This document shows positions 9,502 to 21,246 of a stretch of 64,000 nucleotides of DNA, piece by piece. A model generated the notes under the pieces. That model saw only the letters and a program-made list of their open reading frames with translations. It was not told where the DNA came from and made no database searches. Origin of the DNA: Medicago truncatula. Lineage: Eukaryota; Streptophyta; Magnoliopsida; Fabales; Fabaceae. The stretch's first letter is position 1; every line of letters starts with the position of its first letter. The stretch is from assembly GCF_003473485.1 (NCBI RefSeq), contig NC_053047.1, positions 29,498,972 through 29,562,971 of the forward strand, read 5' to 3'. Both the position numbers and the translations under genes were made by a program.

Positions 9502-11889
9502 TGTCATACCCCAATTTTTGACCTAAGATCCCACTGACACGCGTCGTTTAACCCTGATCAATCTCTGATTTTTCAGTGAAAAATTCGACAGAGAGGTATT
9601 TTAAAATACCTCATTTTCTTTGGTTCCGAGTCGGACCCTCATCTCTCTATTTTTATTTTAGTCTTTATTTCCATCTTTTATCTTTTATTTTAATTTTAAC
9701 TCTTTTTTTTAACTTTATTATATTTTTTATTAGTCATTGTTTCTTTTGTCAAAATAAGTCCAATTGTCCAAGTCTGTATATTTACCTTCTTTTATTATTT
9801 TTATTATTATTATTTGATAAAATCCAAAAAAGAGAGTCCGCAAAGCTGTCACGCGTTCTCCCATCCAAGTCCAAGAACCAGCTTTCATTCCAATCCAAAG
9901 TGCAGATTTTCTGCATCCTTTAACAAACCCTAATCTCAAATCCCTTCACTATAAATAGAACCTGCAAAACACAAAAGAAAGGAGCCGGAATTCACAAAGA
10001 AACCAACATTTTTCACGGCCGAAATTCAAAGCACAAAACCTGCAAAAAAACAACAACCAAAATTCACAGAAAAGCATAACAAAATTTACAACACCGATTC
10101 AAACTCTTTATCAATCAACACCCAAATTCAAGCATCAGAATCAAAAACTGCAAAACCTGCACAAGAAAAAGTCTCAATACAAAGAAACCCTCAAAATTCC
10201 CTACGACCCTCACAACATCATGATTCACGATCCACAAACCATTCAAATTCGATCTCATTCAAAACCAACACAACACTCATAGTCGTACAAGCCTCCAAAC
10301 CGTCACAACAGCGGCAATCACACCATGAACCGGACACACACACAGACGGTAACGCACGCACAAAAGGGAGTAGAAGGTAGACCAGTCACAACACGAAATT
10401 GCAAGCCAGCACCATAACAAAACCGGATTCACGAAAAAACAAAAAGAGGTAGTATTTTCTTTACCTTTAGATCTAGGTCTCTGTGTGTATGTTTTCGAAC
10501 ATCTAGGTTTAGAACTGAATAGAGGGGAGGGAGTCGAGAGAAAACGCAAAAAAAAAACAAAAGAAAGAGAGCTTTTTAGCTCCGGTACGGCGGCGCCGCC
10601 GCGAGGGTTCACCGGCCACCGCACCGGAGGTTGCTCCGACCACCGTACTCCTCATCGGAGAAGACGAAGAAATCTAGAGAGAAGGGAGAGGGTTTGATCT
10701 TTAGAGAGGGAAAGGGATGTAAGAAATGAAGAAAAACCGTCCATAGCCTATATATACTGTTTGGCCGAACCGGTTTAGCCCTTGAACCGAACCGAACCAA
10801 AACCGGTTCCCCTTAAGCCCACTGGCGCGCTCTGTTCACCCAGTAAGCCCAACTCAGCTTCTTTTCTCAATTCTGCACACTCCTGAATATTGCTGCACCC
10901 CCCCACCTTGTGATTGAACCACTTTTTATTTATTTATTATTTCATGCATTTTATTTATCTTTTAGCATTGTAATTAGTATTTTATATTCTCTCATGCATG
11001 TTTATTTATTAATGTAATTTATTTTTATTTTGTGCATAGAACTTAGAATGTAAATATAGGCTTAATGTAATTTATTTATTGCAGACCTTAGAATGTAAAT
11101 AGGCTTTTATGTAATAGTCGTAGGTGCATGTGTGCGTGTGTGTATGCCTCTTATCTGCTTTGTAGTTTAGGTCAAAGGTCCTCGTGGTGGTCCAACGCCA
11201 CCATAAGGTACCTACGCTTTTATCTTTTCTTGCTCCGTTAGTGTTAATTTTTAGTATAGCTATCATTCAAAAACAACAAAAAATGCAAATAACAAAAAAC
11301 ACAAAAAACATTTTTTTATAATAAACCTTGATCCTAAATCAAGTGATCGTCTCTTTTTTCATTTTATTTTCTTAATCAAATATCAATCAATTTAATCATA
11401 CTTTGAGTCATCTTTCTTTTAATAAAAAAACACAAATCAATTCTTATTTTGCCATTTGGCTTTTCCTTTTAAAACCTTTTTCCAAACCATTAAAAAACAC
11501 ACAACAAATCAAACGTCAATTTTTACCCCAAACTACGAGGTTTTGATCCCTCACGGATACGTAGGCAGAGGACCATGTCCTTCCAAACAATAAAAAATGT
11601 AGATAAATTAGGTCTCACTTTCTTTTTCTTTTAATCATCACATTAACTTCTTTTTCAAAAGCAAGCAAGTCATAACACATTAAATTAAATAAAATCAAGA
11701 GGTTCCCGTAGAGTACTACGGACATAAAGGGTGCTAACACCTTCCCTTTATGTAACTAACCCCCGAACCCAAAATCTTTTCAATATGGGGTTGTTTGAAC
11801 GTTTTCCCCTTTTCATAATAAAATTAAATGTTCAGTCGTGAAATAATTAGTGAGTCAAATAGCCTTGATCTCCGAAAAATGACGCGGCA
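9502..11889 (+). mobile_element. Solo LTR of an Ogre/Tat-type Ty3/gypsy element, 2.39 kb
   Basis: It begins TGTCATACCCCAATTTTTG and ends TGACGCGGCA, giving TG...CA termini. The 5-bp duplication ATGCT flanks it at 9497-9501 and 11890-11894. No primer binding site or coding sequence follows, so it is a solo LTR left by recombination. It shares its start, the block 'tacgaggttttgatccctca' (11.54 kb) and the end 'agccttgatctccgaaaaat' with the 22980-24600 LTR. The reading frames inside (10277-10800 on both strands) are GC-rich leader sequence and not genes. Confidence 0.9.
9950..9957 (+). promoter_or_regulatory. TATA box of the solo LTR
   Basis: TATAAATA in the context cactataaatagaac, matching the TATA boxes at 23471 and 54033 in the two related LTRs. 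Confidence 0.6.
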
Positions 11890-11894
11890 ATGCT

Positions 11895-12866
11895 GTTCAA
11901 CTTAAAAGACAATCTAGGGATAAAAAGTTGTTGAATTGTGATTATGAAATTAATTGACATTAAAACCTTTGATGATTATATGTTCACCTAAGGGATTAGA
12001 GAATTATAATTAAAAAAGAGGGCTCTGAGTCAAGAGATTGACCTGAGCTATTTTATTAATTGTTGTAAATTAGAGGAACAATTATACTGTTTAGGTGCAT
12101 ATTACCAACAAATGATGAACATATAATTTGAAAGACCTGACCATTTCTCTTAACATTCTTGCAAAAACAATTTACTTTCTGCTATATATTTAAAAATTGC
12201 AACCAAACCAATTGCTTTAGTGAACCTCCCATTTAAATACATTTTAAATATTAATGAAATTGCTACGAAGAGATTAGAATAGCCCATGTAGATACGAATT
12301 GAACTATTATTATATCGATACAATTTAATACACTTTTTAAACGGAAGACAATGTTGTTTTCTTATTTCATTTCTACCTTCATTTCTAACTTGTCATAAAA
12401 TACATGAATTTAACATGGCACTTAAATTTTTCTAAACACTAGATCACCATGTGTGCCTTTTTTTCGGTCAAGACCATGTGTGCCTTTTACTACTAATACC
12501 ATAAGTTACTAAATTATCTTGACTAATGTGCTACAACTTAATAAATAATTTCATGAATTCATAAAATGATTAAGTGTAAATTTAAAGTCCGTGTCTTGTA
12601 TATTGCCTATCTTTGTTTATTGGATGTAGAGATATTTTCCATTTCTTAAAAAACCACATGGTTATCTCTATTTTTATAGTTTTTTTTAATATTAATATCA
12701 AATTAATACCCCCTATTTTCAAAATGTAACCATTTGTATCCTATATACACTCTCAAAATATATATATATATATATAGTAACATGCCTCACTAGTTTTTAA
12801 AAGATGTAGAGAGTCCTAACTAATCAATATGATAATTTTTGTCTTAACCATAATGTATTATAAATA
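11895..12866. other. Intergenic, no gene recognised
   Basis: AT-rich DNA after the solo LTR with a short (TA)n tract near 12757-12775. No exon, RNA gene or element end could be supported. Confidence 0.4.
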
Positions 12867-13005
12867 GGGGAATGCTAACTTGTGTCCTCAAGACACAAGT
12901 TAATGAATAAAAAAAGACACAAGTTAATGAATAAAAAAAAAAAAGATTATTGAAATGTGTGCATCATATTTAATCTTTAACTTTTTAATGATTTAGGAGG
13001 CCTTT
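12867..13005. mobile_element. Partial MITE with terminal hairpin
   Basis: It starts ggggaatgctaacttgtgtc and runs into a palindrome (acttgtgtc-ctcaa-gacacaagt). A second copy of 'gacacaagttaatgaataaa' follows within 40 bases. The end resembles the MITE family at 13253 and 16893 (GGG..ATGCTAA). The right end is not clear. Confidence 0.45.
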
Positions 13006-13252
13006 CTTAAACGTAGTTGGGAGGCCTTTCTTAATATTTGATTCCTTTATCTGTAATCTTGTTTTATAAAAAAAATTATGGACATTTTTTATTCATCTTC
13101 CACATTTAGTGTATATTTAAAAAATTGTTGAAATAAACTAAACTTAAAAAAAATTGTCAAAAGTTCAAATAAATATTTGTTATACTCGTTAAATAACATT
13201 GAATAACAGAACAATATATTAATAATGTATGTAATTTAGATCTTTATTATAC

Positions 13253-13425
13253 GGGTTATGCTAAGAAGTGCTTAAAGATACTTGTTAAGGAAATCAAAAG
13301 TAGAATGTTGCATTGGATTCAATAACATTTTGACTTTTGAAAAGTTAAATTCATCATTTTTCAATACAATATTTCTATTTTAATCCTCTTATCCAATGTC
13401 CTAAGAACACTCTTTAGTATTTCCC
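13253..13425. mobile_element. MITE of the GGG..ATGCTAA family
   Basis: Left end gggttatgctaagaagtgct; right end in reverse complement gggaaatactaaagagtgtt. TTATTAT occurs just outside both ends, consistent with a target duplication. The length is about 173 bp. Confidence 0.6.
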
Positions 13426-13439
13426 TTATTATGTTTATA

Positions 13440-13580
13440 AGGGTAGTGTTATCTTGTGCTCTTAGGGCACATGTTAAAAAACCTAAAAGAAGAAATATTT
13501 TTAAAATTTTGTGCATTCAATTCTTTAAAAAGTTAAAATTAAATGTAATGCACACATTCCAATAACCTATTTCTATTTTT
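13440..13580. mobile_element. Diverged half-copy of the same MITE family
   Basis: Starts aagggtagtgttatcttgtg with the inner palindrome 'tgtgctcttagggcaca'. No matching right end was found. Confidence 0.35.
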
Positions 13581-15082
13581 GATTCAGTAACTTAACTTAG
13601 ATCATCTACAATGGTGTTTTTTTTTTTGAAACAACAAAATTTATTAAACAACCTGATCCCTGCTCAAGACGAACAGAGACCGGTGAAACTGATAATACAA
13701 ACAAAAGACGCTGTATATAGGCGGAACATCCGAAAATAAACACCATAAAAAACACCCATGAGGACCACACCCAACAAAATACACGTCACCACCTAAAACA
13801 GACTCCTTCACGAAACCACCACTGTAAAAACGACATCCAACCATCCACCGTCACTACTCACCCCCAAAGAAAAACACCCCTAAAAAATAACCCCCCGTCC
13901 TGAACACCAAAGCTGAGCCACAATCGAAAAGCTCCTAACCGAAAGACCATTCAACTTCCACCACATCTCGACCTCCGATCCACCGAAAGAAATCATAAAA
14001 AGACCAAAACCAAAAAGTTGAGACAAAGAACTGACTCCCGATCTCGAATCAAAAGTGATCAGCCCGCCAGACTTTAGGACCAAATCAGAAGGGCACCCCT
14101 CACTCTCGGTACACCAGAGAAACACCAAATCACGCCAAACAAAATTGCAGCTAGACACCGACTCCTGATCTCGAATCAAAATTAATCGGCCCACCGGAAA
14201 CCAACACACAAAAAAGAATGACAAATGACATGATATGCGGTGGTGCAAACAACAAACATATCAAAAGGAAAAGTCACAGCTCAACGAGATCCGCTTCCTC
14301 TAAACACCCTAAAACACCTTAACAACCCCAAAAAAACGTGAACAAGAGCTACTGACGACGAACAAGGACCCGAGTAACAGAGGCAACCTCCCAAAGAAAT
14401 CACCACCCACAAAACACCTGCCTCCTCACCTAAACAAAACCAACCACCCCCTTATATAGCTCCCGTCCATAAACAAGTAGCCACCAAACAAGCAAAATCC
14501 GAAGCACCACGACCACCGGCACGAACAACCACAACCACCACGATCCTTACGACGACAAACGATCCAGGAGTTCGTTGAAGGAGGATTAATCATGAATGGA
14601 AGAGATACCGCCACACCTGCCGCCGTGGAAACCGGATCACACATATCGGCACCACCACCCACCACCACCACCATATCTCCACCACCACAGCAGGCCTCAC
14701 ACCACCCGTACACCATCAAAACCACAACAACCACCCCTTATGGTGCCAACACCAATAACCCCTCATTGTAAACTCAAGAAGACCCCATGAAAGACAAAAG
14801 GTTCGAATGGCAGGAACCAAGCAAATCTAAGAATGAGGGAAAACACACCACCTAAGAAATACAAGGAGAGCAATCCACACTAACTCAAAGTCTACAAAGA
14901 AGCCTCCAAAACAACAACTATGCCACGGATAAAGATTGTAGCAACAACATAAAAAACTTAAGAAAAAACAAACCCTAAGACCAAAAGAATATTGAGACAG
15001 TGAACAACACCAACAAATGCTCACAACAACAACAACTCCACAAGATTAGGGACCAAAACAAGAACAAAGTCACCCAAAATAT

Positions 15083-15951
15083 TGTTGGAACAAAATGTGT
15101 TTTACAATAAACTTTAATAAATTTTGATGATAATAAGGTATTAAAAATTGTCAATTGGACATTGCTAATATTTGTTCGAGTGTACATGACCATAGACAAA
15201 GTTGATCATTTTAAAAGGTCTTGGAAGAACAAAAGAGAGCAAAGGAATCAACAAAAAGAGAAGCCTAAAGCATCTGAAGTTTTGAAGTGCTCCTGAAGAC
15301 AAAGTGCCTCTGAAGTGATGACGTCATCAGAAGCAAGTTCATCAGAAGCTGTATATCACTAGAAGCTACAATTCATCAGAAGATGCAACCTGGAGTTTCA
15401 AATAAGCTGTTTATTGGATTCAACCTCATCTAAGAAAGCGAAAGACTAAAGGAAAGGTGGCATCTAGAGAGTCTTTCATTTGCATTGTATTGTGAACACC
15501 ACTGATTGTATATCAAGTGTTCAAACTCAAACAATTTTATGTGTAATTCTGTTTGAATAGAAGTCTCTTGCTTTAGTGCTTGAGCATAGGAAGTCTCTTG
15601 CTTTAGTGCTTGAGCAAAGGAAGTCTCTTGCTTGCGTGCTTGAGCAATTTGAAGTCTCATACTAGGTGTAGTATTGAGCAGTTGTAATCTGTGTGATTAA
15701 ACTTAGTGAAAATCTCCTTGGAAGTGCAAGGGAAACTGGACTACTTTCGGTTTGTGGAAGGAACCAGTATAATTGCCTGTGTCTCTCTTTCTTCTCTCTA
15801 CTCTGTTTTACTCCGCTGCATATCCAATTCTGAACTGCACATCAGAAGCATTTTTTTCAAACAGCTTCTGAAGTGATCTCAGAAGAAGATTTGATCTTGA
15901 GAAAAAGAAAACACAATTCAACCCCCCCTTCTTGTGTTTTTCTCACCTTCA
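15083..15951 (+). mobile_element. Solo LTR, Ty1/copia (SIRE/Maximus-like)
   Basis: It begins TGTTGGAACAAAATG and ends with a pyrimidine-rich tail (caaccccccc, then ttctcaccttca), typical of legume SIRE/Maximus LTRs. The flanking 5-mers are AATAT and TATAT, an imperfect target duplication. No internal region follows, so a solo LTR is likely. Repeated 'catcagaag/tctgaagt' motifs fill the body. Confidence 0.65.
15559..15660. repeat. 31-bp tandem repeat, three copies plus a partial
   Basis: The unit begins gaagtctcttgctttagtgc and continues ttgagca(t/a)ag. It occurs three times in a row inside the copia LTR, with a partial fourth 'gaagtctcat'. Confidence 0.85.
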
Positions 15952-16892
15952 TATATAAGAACCACCATGTGAACAGTGTCAGCAACCAGTACCAACATTC
16001 GTAGATCTGAAAAAAGACCATTGAGCAACCGCCGCCGTCGGTAGATTTGCACAGTACGCCGGTGATGCGGAGAATCTATGGAAGAATCTCTTCACACCAC
16101 CACACATCTAGATCTACATGGTGGATGTTTTTTTTTTTGGATTTGAGGGGAAAGTGTAATACGGTTGTGAGTGGAAGTAAGAGAGAAGAAAGAGAAAAGT
16201 TTTTCTAGAGAGAGGTATTTCACCTAATTAGCACCGGAATAAACAAGCACCCCATTGTGGAGAGAAAATATTTGATGCTTATAGAGAAGGGTGGCTATAT
16301 AAGCACCATCTCTCTCTTTAATTTTCGTGGCCTATACGCAATAAATTATACACAAATCAAGAAATTTTGTTGAAATACAATGACATTGAATTATTAATAC
16401 GACCTATTTAATAACTTTTTTTTTTGTAAAGTGCTGGGTTAGAAAGATTGAGTACTTATTAAATAATATCATTGAAAATTATAAAATAGATGACACGTAC
16501 ATGCATCCACTTAAACATCCAAAATAGAATGCTATATTGTAGATGGTCTTATGCCTTGATCAAACAAGTTAGCATTTTCCTTAATCTATAGTCACACCAT
16601 CAATCATATGCAACATTAAAAAGAGAGTACACCTTTGGTCAACTAGGAAACAATAAGATGCAAATATCTCGTTAAAAATCTTACCTAAGATGGAATAAAA
16701 TGAGGCCGGTGACAGAAAAAAGAGTGAAGCAACAAAAATGTTGTAACAAAAAACATGATAATCATTAACTACATTTATTTATTGAAGTATTTTATCATTG
16801 TCATGCATAGACATTGTCGTTTGTGATATCTTGAATAGGTAACGAAACTTTTGACCTTGTCATAAAATTATACGCTTAGGTGTAATTATTTT

Positions 16893-17078
16893 GGGGGAAA
16901 TGCTAATCCATGCCTCGGAGCACTTGTTAAGTATATTAAAATGGAAATTATATAATAGTTAATACATTGAAATTGTGTAATTAATTTATAAAAGATAAAA
17001 AATAGTTTTCTTTTATGCTAATAATTTTCTCTTTTGATATGCTTAACTAGTGTCTTGGAATACCGGTTAGCATGACCC
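16893..17078. mobile_element. MITE abutting the NCR gene
   Basis: Left end gggggaaatgctaatccatg; right end in reverse complement gggtcatgctaaccggtatt. The ends pair over about 40 bases. TTATTTT flanks both sides (16886-16892 and 17079-17085), a perfect 7-bp target duplication. The right duplication ends 10 bases from the NCR stop codon. Confidence 0.8.
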
Positions 17079-17094
17079 TTATTTTAAAATTTTA

Positions 17095-17349
17095 TTATTT
17101 CTTGAACTGACAAAAATCTTCAATGCACTTTCCAAGATAAGGACAATCTTCACTAGTCTTGCAGCCGATTTTATCTGTATTGTCAAATGAGAAGAAAAGA
17201 ATGTTACTCAAAGGTGATATATTATTGTTCATAATATAAATTAGAAAATTTGAAAATGTTGTTAAAAATAACATACGTATATTTGTTTCAACATGAAATA
17301 GAGAAAGAAAGATGATCAAAACATAAGCAAACATGAAAATTTGAGACAT
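17095..17349 (-). CDS. Nodule-specific cysteine-rich (NCR) secreted peptide, two exons
   Basis: Exon 1 (17349-17277) encodes a signal peptide, MSQIFMFAYVLIIFLSLFHV, followed by ETNI. A 102-base phase-1 intron (donor GTATGT, acceptor ACAG) leads to exon 2 (17174-17095). Exon 2 encodes the mature peptide with CKTSEDC and CIEDFC, ending QFKK. The product is about 50 residues with the four-cysteine NCR spacing C-x5-C...C-x4-C, and the intron sits just after the signal peptide as in the family. NCR peptides are delivered to symbiosomes in nodule cells of IRLC legumes and act on the rhizobial bacteroids. The in-frame upstream Met at 17412 would spoil the signal peptide, so MSQIF is chosen. A MITE lies just past the stop. 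Confidence 0.88.
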   Translation of the reverse strand: MSQIFMFAYVLIIFLSLFHVETNIRMLFLTTFSNFLIYIMNNNISPLSNILFFSFDNTDKIGCKTSEDCPYLGKCIEDFCQFKK

Positions 17350-18931
17350 GTTTTCCCCCTTTGCGTGTGATAAACAAAATTGTTTTGGCCACTTTATAGT
17401 TGAAAATTCCATGCTTTGTTAAGTTCAATTAAGTAGTTTTTGGAACTTAGGACTTGGAAGAGGCCATTTAAAAAATTGCAATTAATGTTAAATGTATATA
17501 ATCGATATGTCTTGTGTATCCCTTTAGATCACTAAATAGATCAATTAAGTTTTGTAAAGGTCGCACATAAAATTCTTCATGATCATCAAAATGATTTTTA
17601 TATATATTTTAGACTTTCAAAATGTATAAGGGCCAAATCCGAAACGAAAAACAGAAGTAATTAACAGCTATTATATATATAATGCATCAAAGAGGTGAAA
17701 ACATTTATTTTTTATAAAAATTAAAGGTACTATAAGAATTTTTAAGACAACATTTCATATCAAAGCAATCAATTTTAACTATAGAAATAATATGAGTTGA
17801 TCAAATGTTTATTTATCATGCACAAGGAAATACAGATAATTAACTAGTTATGGGATGTAGTATTTTTATTGTATCGACACAAATGGAAAAAAATGGGGTT
17901 TAAATTTAGGTCACTTTTTGTGTAAAACTAATTTTGAGAAAATTACTAGGCTAGAACTGAAAAAAAAATTATTATAAGTTCCAGTTTTAAAAAAAAACAA
18001 TAGAATAAATTGTTTTAAAAAAATAATAAAAATTATTATAAGATCTTTCATTAAAAAAATCTTTCATATATGCCTATTTAAAACATACTTATTTTACTTT
18101 ATAATATAGTAAATGATAAAGGGTGAAAATGGAATTTAGTTAGACTAATAAGGGTAAAAATGGAATAAAAGATGATAAGCTTTAAACTATAAGTTCTTTT
18201 TGAGAAGACCGTTATCAAACGAGACTTTTTTTATTAAACGAACTTATAAGCTATATTCGCTATAAATTATAAACTCATTTCTTGATCTTACCAAACAGAG
18301 CCTAAAAAGTTAATTCAAGGTTGCGCTTTCCAAATTATAATTTGACACTTATAATTAACTAGTATTGCCATCCACTACTATAAAAAGTCTTATTAGCCAC
18401 CAAAATTCAAGATTATTCATCTAATAGAATTACAGTTGGACATATTGAAATTAGTGAGATATAATATCCCTGACAATTTTACGTCTTGGCGATTAAACCA
18501 ATCCAAACCTTTTTGGCGTGTTTTGTGCTTACTAACCATTTTATTGGAACACTTCTTGTACTTGCAGTGAGTACAATACTAGAAAACTAGGATTTAAATT
18601 GTTTATGAGATGTTTTGAGAGTGATCTTAAGAGTGGTATCTATAATCTTTTATGGGTTTGATTTCGCATGACTTAAGCCTCAAGCAAGAGGGGTCTTGGA
18701 GTCTTTTCAGAGGTTCTTAGAAGCTTCTAAGAAGTTGTTGAGGCGGCGCCCTTAGGAGGGACGCGCCTAGGCCTCAAGAGCTCCCACGAGGGCGTTTTGG
18801 CCCTTGTGAAGGGCGTCTGAGCCCTTAAGAAGGGCGTTTATTCCCTTAGAGAGACATTAACGGTCCACAACCCCCAAACACAAGTCTTGGGACAAGACGA
18901 AGTGATGAATTTATCTGTCTTAGAGGCTACG
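17350..18931. other. Intergenic, upstream of the NCR gene
   Basis: AT-rich DNA with no exon recognised. At about 18285 a sequence 'accaaacagagccta' resembles one end of a hAT-type MITE but no partner was found. At 18740-18840 short GGGCGT/CCCTT iterations give a GC-rich patch. Confidence 0.4.
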
Positions 18932-19327
18932 TGGCTCAAGGACAAAAGGAAAGGTAGAGAAAATAGAGAAACTCTCTAATGTTCTCAAAGAAATTTGTTA
19001 TTATTTGAATGCTACAATGCTTGAGTATGCCTACACACTTGGTGGTGAGCCTTATTTATACTACTCTAGGAAGGCTCTCCATTACAAACTAGAAATATCT
19101 AAAAACAAGAAAAGTCTAGAGATATATGGATGTTCTAGTACATATGACTAGAAGGATCTAGAAACATTAAGATTTCCCTAGTGCTTAATTTAATTTAATT
19201 TTATTCAGTAGAGTATCTAGTAGCTTCCTTATTAGACTTCCATATTATTCTTGAGTGTTCTAGAGACTTCCACATTGTTCTTTAGTGTTTTAGAGAGTTC
19301 CATATTATTCTTCATCATTCTTTATCA
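18932..19327 (-). repeat. 3' LTR of the 2.7-kb element
   Basis: Read on the plus strand it starts tggctcaaggacaaaagg and ends cattctttatca. It is aligned throughout with 21247-21645, with scattered differences. Confidence 0.9.
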
Positions 19328-19405
19328 TTCTCCCCAGGTTTGAAGAGACTCGTCATCGAGTCAAGATTTCCTTCTTCGTCTTCGAGTCAAGATTTCTTTC
19401 TTCGT

Positions 19406-20060
19406 CTACCATATGATGAAATGAGCCATTTTTGAAGACTTGTCTTCGACTACCATTTTGGAATCCTTTAGTTTTCGAGTCCAAAGTAATCCAAGGGAAA
19501 AATTAATAGTAACATCTTCCCAAGGTGGCTTAGGATCTAGACGAGATATGTATAACTTTGTTTTCTTCTTGAATGGTTCCTTTGCGAGTGAAAGTCCAAG
19601 TTGCTTGAATTCCTTTTTTCCATCATTGAATTCATTGAGTGGTAGAGGTGCCAAGTTGATTTCAATCACATCTTTCAAGAAAGTGCAGGTATTGGCATAA
19701 CCATCGTATAATGCACGATGATCATATTGACAAGGCATCGTGAATGTGGGAAATTTCCATCGGAATAACATCACACCATAAATTTTCTTTATAATTATTG
19801 CCAATGGAAAATGAGAAAATGGAGTGTTGAGATACTTTTACCTCATTATCCTTGTTGAGCCATTGCAGCTTGTATGGATCTTGGCGATTACTCGGTTGGG
19901 ACTTTAACTTTTCTGCTATATAGTTTGATGCAAAATTTTCACAACTTTTGTTATCGACGATAGCATTACAAACCATGTCTTTGGCTATTGTTGTTTGCAA
20001 GCTTCTTTTAACCTCCAAAGATTCACCATATTCAACATGAAGATATTCTTCGTCATACAT
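19406..20060 (-). pseudogene. Protease-region fragment of a Ty3/gypsy polyprotein
   Basis: Two overlapping minus-strand frames (20060-19722 and 19804-19406) join across a frame change. Peptides CNAIVDNKSCENFASNYIAE and LQWLNKDNEVKVSQHSIFSF belong to the retropepsin region of gypsy polyproteins. The second frame continues with CQYDHRALYDGYANTCTF, which follows the protease in relatives. The catalytic D-T/S-G motif has become VDNKS, so activity is not expected. Confidence 0.7.
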
Positions 20061-20753
20061 TGGTTCTTCATTATCATCTTTTTCAATAACTTCATGAATG
20101 TCATCGAGAACATATTCATTATATATTGGATCTCCTTTTCTCCCTCTTCTTCAAATACTTCACAAATGTCAGCACCATCATATTATTCATCGTAAATTAG
20201 TTCTCCCATCGACTCTTCTTCAAACGATTCATGAATGTCTTTTTTTTCTTCTTCAAAAATATTATTTATCTCCCCATTAACGATGGTGACTACTTTGTGA
20301 TTCATACAATCTAAGACTATGTGTCCATACCCTTGACACATGAAACATTTAGGTATCTTGGTATTTCTCTCTTTGAGTGTGTTATGTTGGGGTTTAAATG
20401 AGAAAATAGGTTGATGGGTTAGTGGTTTATAAGAATCAATTTGATTTTTGGTGGAGGAAAGAGGTTGGTATGAATATTTTTTGGATAATTTTTTTTTGAG
20501 TAAAATTGTCTTGATAATAATGAGGATGCAAATACTTACGGGTTAGTTTCTGACGCATTTTGTCCCACGTCTTGATCTTGCTTTTCCCTTCACAGTTACG
20601 TTTCCTTTTAAGATTTTTCCACCAAATTGAAGCGTGTTTCTTCAGCTTGGCAGCAACGATCTTTACTTTTTGCTCCTCTGCTACCTCCTTATACTTAAAT
20701 ACACGTTCAATAGTTTGTAGCCAATCTACAAACTCATCAGGTTGTAGCTTCCC

Positions 20754-20960
20754 TTAAAAATCTGGAATGTCTACTTTGATTTTACTCATCCTAGTTTGAC
20801 GTCGATGTGAGCGACTACTTCTGGAAGATGAAGAGTCACTACCGGAGCCATCATCGTCATTTCTTCTTCGTTGTGCTTCCAATAATGCTTGTTGGGCGTT
20901 GACAGTTTCCTGGAGTAGTTGAATCTGTCGCCTCATTTCTTCCATCTCAATTTCATGCAA
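20754..20960 (-). pseudogene. gag N-terminal fragment
   Basis: The 68-residue frame MHEIEMEEMRRQIQLLQETV...QALLEAQRRR is a coiled-coil start followed by a serine/arginine-rich stretch and MSKIKVDIPDF. This is the usual N-terminus of gag in Ty3/gypsy elements of legumes. It stops where the nucleocapsid-leading region should continue. Confidence 0.7.
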
Positions 20961-21246
20961 AGGTCTTTGGTTTTGTGTTTTTGGTGGCCTTTTGACGATG
21001 GTGGTTTAACAAAATATTTGGTGAAGATTGTGGTGGTGAGTGGTGGTTTTGTTGGTGGTGAAGACTTGTTAACCAAGGGTTTTCTTCACTTCCCAAACAA
21101 AATGACGGTGTTAGTTTCACGAACAAAATGGCCGTAAAGTGAAGTTTTACAAAGGCAAGTCCTTGCTCACTTGAAAACCCACTTTCCGTTGATTTTTTTG
21201 CTCAAACTCAACGCCGAGGTATCGTAACCAGCTCTGATGCCAAATC

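Larger units (their letters stand above)
13597..16551. mobile_element. Candidate 3-kb inverted-repeat element hosting other insertions
   Basis: TTAGATCATCTACAAT at 13597-13612 and ATTGTAGATGGTCTTA at 16536-16551 are inverted copies (14 of 16 bases pair). This resembles the common plant terminus 'TAAGACCATCT-CAATGG'. Inside are a T12 tract (13617) that looks like a minus-strand poly(A) tail, a C/A-rich segment with no gene (13640-15082), and a copia LTR at 15083-15951. The long minus-strand frames (13644-14734) are low-complexity products of base composition. Confidence 0.45.

Noticed and set aside
10277-10800. Opposed 60-115 residue frames in GC-rich DNA
   Set aside because: They lie inside the leader part of a solo LTR, are low complexity and overlap one another.
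13644-15199. Series of minus-strand frames rich in Cys, Gly, Phe and Val
   Set aside because: Strong base-composition bias (C/A-rich plus strand) and no recognisable domain; they belong to non-coding repeat DNA.
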